Shown here piece by piece: positions 38,134 through 44,492 of a stretch of DNA of 47,675 bases (its first letter is position 1; every line of letters starts with the position of its first letter). Made by a program: the position numbers and the translations under genes. Origin of the DNA: Gemmobacter caeruleus (GTDB lineage Bacteria; Pseudomonadota; Alphaproteobacteria; Rhodobacterales; Rhodobacteraceae); the NCBI RefSeq assembly GCF_008271655.1, contig NZ_VKKX01000044.1:1-47675 (forward strand). The letters run 5' to 3'. The notes under the pieces were generated by a model, which was given only the letters and a program-made list of their open reading frames with translations, was not told the origin of the DNA and did not search any database.

Positions 38134-39021
38134 ATGGACTGGGACGATCTGAAACTGTTTCTCGCGGTGGCGCGCGCCGAAAGCCTGTCGGGCGCGGGCA
38201 AGGCGCTGCGGGTCGATCCGGCGACGGTGGGGCGGCGCATCGCCCGGCTGGAAGAGGGGCTGGGCGCGCGGCTGTTCAGCAAGAGCCCACAGGGCTATGC
38301 GCTGACCGAGGAGGGCGCGCGCATCCTGGCCCATGCCGAACGGGCGGAACTGGCGGTGACTGGCGCGACCGAGGAATTGCGCGGCCATGCCCAGGGCCTG
38401 ACCGGGCAGATCCGCATCGGCGCCCCCGATGGTTGCGCCAATTACCTTCTGCCGCAGGTGCTGGCGCGGATTTGCGACGCCAATCCGGGGCTTGAGGTGC
38501 AGATCGTCGCCCTGCCGCGGGTCTTCAACCTGTCCAAGCGCGAGGCCGATATGGCGATCGCGGTCAGCCGCCCCTCGACCGGGCGGCTGACGGTGCAGAA
38601 GCTGACCGATTACAGCCTGAGCCTTGCGGCGGCGCGCGACTATCTTGCGGCGCATCCGCCGATTACCCGGCCCGAGGATCTGCGCGATCACCGGATCATC
38701 GGCTATATCGCCGACATGATTTTCGACAAGGAACTGGATTATCTGGGGCAGTTGGGGCTGGATCAGGTGCCGCTGGCGTCAAATTCGGTCTCGGTGCAAC
38801 TCAACTGGTTGCGGCACGGGGCCGGGGTCGGGGTGGTACATGACTTCGCCCGCCCCTCGGCGCCGGAACTGGCGCGCATCCTGCCCGCGATGCGGCTGAC
38901 GCGCAGCTTCTGGCTGATCCGGCATGCCGATGACGGGCGGGTGGCGCGGCTCAATCGCTTTGCCGATGAACTGGCCACGGGGCTGCGGAAAGAAGTCGCA
39001 CGGCTTGAAGCTGCCGCTTGA
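38134..39021 (+). CDS. LysR-family transcriptional regulator of the valine pathway
   Basis: A 295-residue LysR regulator. Residues 1-60 hold the winged helix-turn-helix (LKLFLAVARAESLSGAGKAL, then VDPATVGRRIARLEEGLGARLF); the C-terminal periplasmic-binding-like domain senses a ligand (QIRIGAPDG onward). It is read away from mmsA, the typical placement for control of the neighbour, and TTTTGCAA motifs lie in the spacer. I chose the ATG at 38134, with AAAGG six bases before; the ATG at 38119 would add five residues and overlap the palindrome. The inducer is unknown; a valine-pathway intermediate is a fair guess. Confidence 0.92.
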   Translation: MDWDDLKLFLAVARAESLSGAGKALRVDPATVGRRIARLEEGLGARLFSKSPQGYALTEEGARILAHAERAELAVTGATEELRGHAQGLTGQIRIGAPDGCANYLLPQVLARICDANPGLEVQIVALPRVFNLSKREADMAIAVSRPSTGRLTVQKLTDYSLSLAAARDYLAAHPPITRPEDLRDHRIIGYIADMIFDKELDYLGQLGLDQVPLASNSVSVQLNWLRHGAGVGVVHDFARPSAPELARILPAMRLTRSFWLIRHADDGRVARLNRFADELATGLRKEVARLEAAA

Positions 39022-39072
39022 CAGAAAATTGCGCAGGCGCAAGGCTTTTCCCAATGGAAGACGGAGGCACCC

Positions 39073-39507
39073 ATGCATGTTGCGCAGATTCTGAAGACCA
39101 AACCGAGCGGGGAGGTGATCACCGTCACGCCCGGAACCAGCGTGGCCGAACTGGCGCATGTGCTGTCGGTCCGCAAGATCGGCGCGGTGGTGGTGTCGCC
39201 CGATGGCGCAAGCGTCGCGGGAATCGTGTCGGAACGCGACGTGGTGCGCGAATTGGGCAAGCGCGGCCCGGCCTGTCTGGCCGAGACCGTGGATACGCTG
39301 ATGACCACCCGCATCGTCAGCTGCACTCCGCAGGAAACCACCCATGACGTGTTGCAGAAGATGACCGATGGCCGTTTCCGCCACATGCCGGTGATGGAGG
39401 GCGAGCGCATGGTCGGCTTCATCTCGATCGGGGATGTGGTCAAGTCGCGTCTGATGGAACTGGCGGCCGAAAAGGACGCGCTGGAAGGCATGATCAAGGG
39501 CTTCTGA
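39073..39507 (+). CDS. Stand-alone CBS-domain-pair protein
   Basis: A 144-residue cytosolic protein made of two CBS motifs (about 10-62 and 78-130), which form a Bateman module that usually binds adenine nucleotides or SAM. Typical strands are VRKIGAVVVSPDG, GIVSERDVVREL, RFRHMPVMEGERMVGFISIG and DVVKSRL. Its target is unknown. GGAAGACGGAGG precedes the ATG. It follows lysR by 51 bases. Confidence 0.92.
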   Translation: MHVAQILKTKPSGEVITVTPGTSVAELAHVLSVRKIGAVVVSPDGASVAGIVSERDVVRELGKRGPACLAETVDTLMTTRIVSCTPQETTHDVLQKMTDGRFRHMPVMEGERMVGFISIGDVVKSRLMELAAEKDALEGMIKGF

Positions 39508-39596
39508 CGCAGGGACGCTGCGGCGCGGCGAAAAGGCTCTTGCCATTCGCCGCGCAATATTGTTGCGTCGCCCTGCGAGGCAGAAGGGGAGCCGCC

Positions 39597-40094
39597 ATGC
39601 GCATCGGGCTTTATCCGGGCACGTTCGATCCGATCACGCTGGGTCATGTCGATATCATCCAGCGGGCGGTGCAGCTGGTGGATCGGCTGGTGATCGGGGT
39701 TGCGATCAATCGCGACAAGGGGCCGCTTTTCTCGCTGGAGGAGCGGGTCGCCATGGTCGAGGCCGAATGCGCGGAGATCAGCCGCGCCTGTGGCGGCGCG
39801 GAAATCGTGGTGCATCCGTTTGAAAACCTGCTTATCGACTGCGCCCGCGATGTCGGCGCCGGGGTGATCGTGCGCGGGCTGCGGGCGGTGGCGGATTTCG
39901 AATACGAATTCCAGATGGTCGGGATGAACCGCGCGCTCGACAACAGCATCGAGACCGTGTTCCTGATGGCCGATGCACGCCGGCAGGCCATCGCGTCGAA
40001 GCTGGTGAAAGAGATTGCCCGGCTGGGCGGCGATGTGTCGAAATTCGTCACACCGGATGTCGCGGCGGCGCTGGTCGCGCGATACGGCCGCTAA
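39597..40094 (+). CDS. coaD: Phosphopantetheine adenylyltransferase
   Basis: A 165-residue enzyme that adds AMP to 4'-phosphopantetheine in coenzyme A synthesis. The nucleotidyltransferase motif YPGTFDPITLGHVD (6-19) holds the TxGH His17, and the second conserved region reads RGLRAVADFEYEFQM (about 88-102), the third ISSKL-like IASKLVKEIA. The start is the ATG at 39597 after AGGGGAGC. The gene converges with the 55-residue gene, with nine bases between their stops. Confidence 0.97.
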   Translation: MRIGLYPGTFDPITLGHVDIIQRAVQLVDRLVIGVAINRDKGPLFSLEERVAMVEAECAEISRACGGAEIVVHPFENLLIDCARDVGAGVIVRGLRAVADFEYEFQMVGMNRALDNSIETVFLMADARRQAIASKLVKEIARLGGDVSKFVTPDVAAALVARYGR

Positions 40095-40103
40095 GGCGGG
40101 GGC

Positions 40104-40271
40104 TTAGCCCCGGCCATAGACCGCTTCATGGGCGATGCGATGCGCGTCGCCGGGATAGATGTTCAGATCCAGCGCCACATCCAGCGGCAGGCGGGCGATC
40201 TCGTCGCGGGTCTGGGTATAGCGTGCGCGCTTTTCAGCGGCGGATTTGATACGTTCGATCAGGGTCGTCAT
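40104..40271 (-). CDS. Small protein of 55 residues (DUF1127-like)
   Basis: From the ATG at 40271 (GGAAAGGACAAG before it) the strand codes for 55 residues: MTTLIERIKSAAEKRARYTQ, then TRDEIARLPLDVALDLNIYP, then GDAHRIAHEAVYGRG. The pattern of an N-terminal helix and E-I-x-x-L-P-x-D-V-A-L-D-L-x-I-x-P near the C-terminus resembles small proteins related to DUF1127, common in alphaproteobacteria; some DUF1127 proteins bind RNA and affect phosphate and carbon metabolism. A LacI-type palindrome lies 88 bases upstream. It is too short for most gene finders. Confidence 0.75.
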   Translation of the reverse strand: MTTLIERIKSAAEKRARYTQTRDEIARLPLDVALDLNIYPGDAHRIAHEAVYGRG

Positions 40272-40359
40272 GGTCTTGTCCTTTCCACATCCGTGGTCAT
40301 CGGGGCTTTGCCCGGCTGGCGGGGCGTATCCCCGTCGGCATGATCAAGATGGGGCAGGG

Positions 40360-40373
40360 TGGCAGCGCTAACA
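40360..40373. promoter_or_regulatory. LacI-type operator candidate 1
   Basis: TGGCAGCGCTAACA matches the palindrome TGTTAGCGCTAACA in 12 of 14 positions. It lies between the 3' end of the first GAPDH gene and the 55-residue gene, 88 bases before the start of the latter. Confidence 0.5.
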
Positions 40374-40427
40374 AGCCGTGCCAGGGCAATGCCGCATTGC
40401 AGCAAGCGCATGGCTGGCCGAATGCAG

Positions 40428-40451
40428 AACGGGCGCCAAAGGGCGCCCGTT
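40428..40451. terminator. Hairpin after the first GAPDH gene
   Basis: AACGGGCGCC (40428-40437) and GGCGCCCGTT (40442-40451) pair perfectly around AAAG, about 30 bases beyond the GAPDH stop (minus-strand direction). No strong T tract follows. Confidence 0.7.
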
Positions 40452-40482
40452 TCAATCTCATCAGCCTGCATTCGCAGGGAAA

Positions 40483-41484
40483 TCAGATCAGCTTGCCCAT
40501 GGCCACGGCGGTATCCGCCATGCGGTTGGAGAAGCCCCATTCATTGTCATACCAGCTCAGGATCGACACAAAGGTGCCATCCATGACCTTGGTCTGGTCC
40601 ATGTGGAACACGCTGGAATGCGGGTCATGGTTGAAGTCCGAGGACACATTCTTGAACTTGGTATATCCGAGGATACCCTTGAGCGGACCATCGGCGGCGG
40701 CCTGGATCGCGGCGTTGATTTCCTCGACCGAGGTGGCGCGCTTGGCGATGAATTTCAGATCCACGACCGAGACATTCGGCGTCGGCACCCGAATCGCGAA
40801 ACCGTCCAGCTTGCCCTTCAGATCGGGCAGCACCAGACCCACGGCCTTGGCGGCGCCGGTCGAGGTGGGGATCATCGACAGGGCGGCGGCGCGGGCGCGA
40901 TAGAGATCCTTGTGCATCGTGTCCAGCGTCGGCTGGTCGCCGGTATAGGAATGGATCGTGGTCATCATACCTTTTTCGATGCCGATCGCATCATGCAGCA
41001 CCTTGGCCACCGGCGACAGGCAGTTGGTCGTGCAGGAGGCATTGGAGACCACGAGGTCATCCTTGGTCAGCGTGTCATGGTTGACGCCGAAAACGATGGT
41101 CTTGTCGGCGCCGTCGCCCGGCGCCGAAATCAGCACGCGTTTGGAGCCGTTCTCCAGATGCGCGAGGCATTTTTCCTTGCTGGTGAAGATGCCGGTGCAT
41201 TCCATCACCACATCCACATCGCCCCAGGGCAGTTCGGCCGGATTGCGGATCGCGGTCACCCGCATCGGGCCGCGGCCCACATCAATCCAATCCGGGCCGG
41301 TGGTCACTTCGACCGGAAAGCGGCCATGCACCGAATCGAAGCGCAGCAGATGCGCGTTGGTCTCGACCGGACCGAGGTCGTTGATCGCGATGACCTCGAT
41401 ATCGGTGCGGCCGGATTCGATGATCCCGCGCAGCACGTTGCGCCCGATCCGTCCAAAGCCGTTGATTGCCACTTTCACGGTCAT
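40483..41484 (-). CDS. gap: Glyceraldehyde-3-phosphate dehydrogenase, NAD-type
   Basis: A 333-residue type I GAPDH that converts glyceraldehyde 3-phosphate to 1,3-bisphosphoglycerate. The Rossmann motif is NGFGRIGR (8-15), the catalytic Cys151 is in [12 protein letters not shown] and His178 in IHSYTGDQP. Asp36 in AINDLG is the residue that favours NAD over NADP. At 189-190 the sequence is Thr-Met, where many family members have Leu-Pro. I start at the ATG at 41484 (GGAGG before it). A LacI-type palindrome lies 51-64 bases upstream. Confidence 0.96.
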   Translation of the reverse strand: MTVKVAINGFGRIGRNVLRGIIESGRTDIEVIAINDLGPVETNAHLLRFDSVHGRFPVEVTTGPDWIDVGRGPMRVTAIRNPAELPWGDVDVVMECTGIFTSKEKCLAHLENGSKRVLISAPGDGADKTIVFGVNHDTLTKDDLVVSNASCTTNCLSPVAKVLHDAIGIEKGMMTTIHSYTGDQPTLDTMHKDLYRARAAALSMIPTSTGAAKAVGLVLPDLKGKLDGFAIRVPTPNVSVVDLKFIAKRATSVEEINAAIQAAADGPLKGILGYTKFKNVSSDFNHDPHSSVFHMDQTKVMDGTFVSILSWYDNEWGFSNRMADTAVAMGKLI

Positions 41485-41534
41485 GTCTGCCTCCTGAGCC
41501 ATGCACATCTTGTGCCGCGACTCGCTCGCGGCAT

Positions 41535-41548
41535 TGGTAGCGCTAACA
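41535..41548. promoter_or_regulatory. LacI-type operator candidate 2, before the first GAPDH gene
   Basis: TGGTAGCGCTAACA matches the palindrome TGTTAGCGCTAACA in 13 of 14 positions, 51-64 bases before the GAPDH start. A CG centre with flanking symmetric arms is the usual LacI-family form. Confidence 0.65.
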
Positions 41549-41587
41549 TCGTCGGAACGGCGCAGGATGCAACTGATTTCCGCGCCG

Positions 41588-41731
41588 TCAGCGCCAGAAT
41601 ATCAGATATTCGCTCAGATCAAGGATTTTACGGGCCAGAAAGACCAGAACCCCCCCGCCATTGGCGAGGAGGTCAAGCAGGATCAGCACGATCAGAATGG
41701 CGCCAAGCGCCAGGGCGACACGGTCGGTCAA
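41588..41731 (-). CDS. 47-residue membrane protein between the two GAPDH genes
   Basis: A short gene starting with TTG at 41731, 11 bases after the stop of the second GAPDH gene, with CCGGAGGGG as ribosome site. It codes for 47 residues: one membrane segment (residues 5-24, [20 protein letters not shown]), a glycine turn, and a second hydrophobic half ending [10 protein letters not shown] recall similar glyceraldehyde-locus small proteins in related Rhodobacterales, but no named family. It is probably co-transcribed with the second GAPDH. Function unknown. Confidence 0.65.
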   Translation of the reverse strand: MTDRVALALGAILIVLILLDLLANGGGVLVFLARKILDLSEYLIFWR

Positions 41732-41742
41732 GACCCCTCCGG

Positions 41743-42747
41743 TTACTGGAGAAGCCGCCCCATGGCGCCGGCCACATCGGCCATCCGGCAGGAGAAGCCC
41801 CATTCATTGTCATACCAGGCCAGCACGCGGACGGTGCGACCGCCCACGACCTTGGTCTGGTCCGGGGCGAAGATAGACGAATGATTGGTGTGATTGAAGT
41901 CGATCGAGACCTTGGGCTCCGGGTCATAGGCCAGAACCATGCCCATGTAGCCGGCGGCGGCCTCGCGCACGATCTCGTTCACGTCGTTTACCGTCACATC
42001 CTTGGAGGCGACGAAGGTCAGATCGACGGCCGAGACATTCGGCGTCGGCACGCGGATGGCCGAACCATCGAGCTTGCCCTTCAGCTCCGGCAGCACCTCG
42101 CCGATGGCCTTGGCGGCGCCGGTGGAGGTGGGGATCATCGCCATGGCGGCGGCGCGGGCGCGGTAGAGATCCTTGTGGCGACGGTCCAGCGTGGGCTGGT
42201 CGCCGGTATAGGAATGGATCGTGGTCATGATGCCGCTTTCGATGCCGATCGCATCGTTCAGCACCTTGGCCAGCGGCGCCAGGCAATTGGTGGTGCAGGA
42301 GCCGTTCGACACGACCAGGTGATCCAGGTGCAGCTGACGGTGGTTCACGCCGTAAACCACGGTCTTGTCGGCATTCTTGGCCGGGGCCGAGACCAGAACC
42401 CGCTTGGCGCCGCGCCCCAGATGCACGGCGGCCTTGGCGCGGTCATTGAACTTGCCGGTGCATTCCAGCACCACGTCCACACCTTCCCAATCCAGTTCGT
42501 CGGGGTTGTAGGTGGACATCACGCGGATCGGGCCACGGCCCAGGTCGAGCGTGTTGTCCGACACTTTCACCACGCCGGGAAAGCGGCCATGAACCGAATC
42601 GTATTTCAGCAGATGGGCATTGGTCTCGATCGGGCCGGTGGCGTTGATCGCGACGACCTGCACATCGTTGCGGGCCGATTCTGCGATATGCGCCAGCGTG
42701 CAGCGCCCGATGCGGCCGAAGCCATTGATGCCGATGGTGATGGTCAT
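41743..42747 (-). CDS. Second glyceraldehyde-3-phosphate dehydrogenase, possibly NADP-linked
   Basis: A 334-residue type I GAPDH with all catalytic residues (Cys151 in SNGSCTTNCLAP, His178). It differs from its neighbour in the cofactor site: the NAD-selecting Asp36 is Ala (AINATG), and positions 189-190 are Arg-Arg instead of Thr-Met. In Bacillus GAPDH the matching Asp32, Leu187 and Pro188 set NAD preference, and their change admits NADP, so use of NADP (a gluconeogenic or NADPH-yielding role) is inferred. Two tandem LacI-type half-matching palindromes lie 95-128 bases upstream. It heads a transcript with the 47-residue protein. Confidence 0.93.
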   Translation of the reverse strand: MTITIGINGFGRIGRCTLAHIAESARNDVQVVAINATGPIETNAHLLKYDSVHGRFPGVVKVSDNTLDLGRGPIRVMSTYNPDELDWEGVDVVLECTGKFNDRAKAAVHLGRGAKRVLVSAPAKNADKTVVYGVNHRQLHLDHLVVSNGSCTTNCLAPLAKVLNDAIGIESGIMTTIHSYTGDQPTLDRRHKDLYRARAAAMAMIPTSTGAAKAIGEVLPELKGKLDGSAIRVPTPNVSAVDLTFVASKDVTVNDVNEIVREAAAGYMGMVLAYDPEPKVSIDFNHTNHSSIFAPDQTKVVGGRTVRVLAWYDNEWGFSCRMADVAGAMGRLLQ

Positions 42748-42841
42748 GTCTCGCGTCTCCGTCTGGTCAGCCCCGCTTCCATGGTCGGGCTATAAACCGG
42801 GGCGCTGCATCCGCAAAGCTTAAAAACGACTGCTTTTCATG

Positions 42842-42876
42842 ATGTTAGCGAAAACATGGGCTGTTTTCGCTAACAT
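42842..42876. promoter_or_regulatory. Double LacI-type operator between GAPDH-2 and the DUF808 gene
   Basis: ATGTTAGCGAAAAC (42842-42855) and GTTTTCGCTAACAT (42863-42876) form a perfect 14-base inverted repeat with seven bases between. It can also be read as two 14-bp sites, TGTTAGCGAAAACA (42843-42856) and TGTTTTCGCTAACA (42862-42875), each half perfect to TGTTAGCGCTAACA, with centres 19 bases apart. It may serve both divergent genes. Confidence 0.7.
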
Positions 42877-42966
42877 GCGGCGCGAAATCCGGTTTTCGCC
42901 ATGCCACCTTTTCGCCGCGCCGCAGCTTCGCTAGGCTGGGGGCAACGGGTGCAAGGGGTTTCGCGC

Positions 42967-43938
42967 ATGAGTGGCTTGCTGGCTTTGCTGGATGATGTGG
43001 CGGCGATCGCCAAGGTGGCGGCGTCCTCGCTCGACGATGTCGCGGCGGCGGCAGCCAAGGCGGGGTCCAAGACCGCGGGCGTGGTCATCGACGACGCGGC
43101 GGTCACGCCGAAATATGTGCATGGCTTTTCTGCCGACCGCGAATTGCCGATCATCTGGCGCATCGCGCGGGGGTCGTTGCGCAACAAGCTGATCATCCTG
43201 CTGCCCGGGCTGCTTGCGCTCAATGCCTTTGCGCCCTGGGTCATCACGCCGCTTCTGATGCTGGGCGGCGGGTATCTGTGTTTCGAGGGGGCGGAAAAGA
43301 TCCTGCATGCTTTTGCCCCCCATGCCGATGAGGCGGTGGAGGAGGATTTCGACACGAAGGATCCCGCCCATCTGGAGGAGGAAAAGGTCGCCGGCGCGAT
43401 CAAGACCGATTTCATCCTGTCGGCCGAGATCATGACCATCGCCTTGTCCGCGATCCCCGAGGGGACGCTGTGGATGGAGGCGGCGACGCTGGCCTTGGTG
43501 GGCGCGCTGATCACGCTGGCGGTCTATGGCGCGGTGGCGCTGATCGTGAAGATGGACGATGTGGGTCTCCACCTGGCCGCCACCGCGCGCAGCGCCGCGG
43601 CGCGCGGGCTGGGGCGCGGGCTGGTCGCGGGGATGCCGCGTCTGATGGCGGCGCTGTCGGCTATCGGGACGCTGGCGATGCTTTGGGTCGGCGGCAATAT
43701 CGTGGTGCATGGGCTGGATGTGCTGGGTCTGCACGCGCCCTATGGCACCATTCACCACCTGGCGGAGTTGGCTGCAACGGCGGTGCCGGCCAGCATGCAG
43801 GGGATTGTCTCCTGGGCGGTGACCGCGCTTTGCGACGGAATTCTGGGCCTGCTGCTGGGGCTTGCGCTGATCCCGCTGGCAACGCGGGTGATCGGGCCGC
43901 TGTTCGCCCGGGCCGGGGGCAAGCCCGCGGCGCACTGA
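42967..43938 (+). CDS. DUF808 inner-membrane protein
   Basis: A 323-residue integral membrane protein of DUF808 (YedI-like). The start LLALLDDVAAIAKVAASSLD and the motif PKYVHGFSADRELPIIWRIA (about 48-67) identify it. About six hydrophobic segments follow, with a charged cytosolic loop (HADEAVEEDFDTKDPAHLEE) between the second and third. EIMTIALSAIPEG is another conserved stretch. Function unknown. The ATG at 42967 is chosen by family start; the frame is open further upstream. A terminator lies 70 bases after its stop. Confidence 0.9.
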   Translation: MSGLLALLDDVAAIAKVAASSLDDVAAAAAKAGSKTAGVVIDDAAVTPKYVHGFSADRELPIIWRIARGSLRNKLIILLPGLLALNAFAPWVITPLLMLGGGYLCFEGAEKILHAFAPHADEAVEEDFDTKDPAHLEEEKVAGAIKTDFILSAEIMTIALSAIPEGTLWMEAATLALVGALITLAVYGAVALIVKMDDVGLHLAATARSAAARGLGRGLVAGMPRLMAALSAIGTLAMLWVGGNIVVHGLDVLGLHAPYGTIHHLAELAATAVPASMQGIVSWAVTALCDGILGLLLGLALIPLATRVIGPLFARAGGKPAAH

Positions 43939-44007
43939 GCGGGGCCGAAATTCGACGAATTTCGGGGGCGCGCGCGCAGGTTGCGGGGCTGATCCATGAA
44001 AATTCCC

Positions 44008-44044
44008 AATCCGCTCGCGCGCTGGCGCGGGCGGATTTTCTTTT
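44008..44044 (+). terminator. Intrinsic terminator after the DUF808 gene
   Basis: AATCCGCTCGCGC (44008-44020) pairs with GCGCGGGCGGATT (44025-44037), with one G-T pair, around a four-base loop, and then TTCTTTT follows. Confidence 0.85.
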
Positions 44045-44128
44045 GCACGACGCCATGCCGAATCAAGACGGTCTCGATGCCCGGGAGGGGGCGCCCGAGA
44101 GGTCTTTTTTCCTGTCATGCGATATGGG

Positions 44129-44142
44129 GAATCTTAAGATTC
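44129..44142. promoter_or_regulatory. Perfect 14-bp palindrome GAATCTTAAGATTC
   Basis: The palindrome lies in the AT-rich part of the region upstream of the giant secreted protein, about 350 bases before its start. It resembles no operator I know. It could bind a dimeric regulator. Confidence 0.35.
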
Positions 44143-44492
44143 AATTAATGGTTGCGTGACTGTAATTTTCCAAACCGGCGCTGATCGCTGTAAATCCAGG
44201 CGGTTCTGCAACCAATGATTGAGGGCCGGCTGTTTGCTTATGGTTAAAGATAAAACCCGACACAATATCTGGATCGATTGTGTCACGAATCTGGCCAATT
44301 CCGGGATTTCGCTGCGTTTGTGGCAACTTGGAGGCAGAAGCTGACATAAAAATAGCGCTTCGGCACATTTTCGCCTAAATTGGATCTCGATTGTGCCGCA
44401 TTTCCGCCGGCGTGGAGGGCTTCGGATTTCCCCGATACCTTCCGGGGGCCCGCAGGCGGAGATGGGCTGAAAATTCGTTGGGGATTTCCGCC

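Larger units (their letters stand above)
43939..44492. other. Non-coding region of 554 bases before the giant gene
   Basis: No gene is supported on either strand. The left part holds the DUF808 terminator (44008-44044). From about 44120 to 44400 the DNA is clearly richer in A and T than the rest of the window. It contains the palindrome at 44129-44142, an inverted repeat ACACAAT-N10-ATTGTGT at 44260-44283, and the direct repeat TCGATTGTG-pyrimidine-C at about 44274 and 44388. These features suggest a regulated promoter for the gene at 44493. Short open frames here are low-complexity and unsupported. Confidence 0.6.

Noticed and set aside
40483-42747. The two gap genes as an assembly duplication.
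   Set aside because: They differ at many positions, including the cofactor site, have different flanks and a distinct gene between them, so they are true paralogues.
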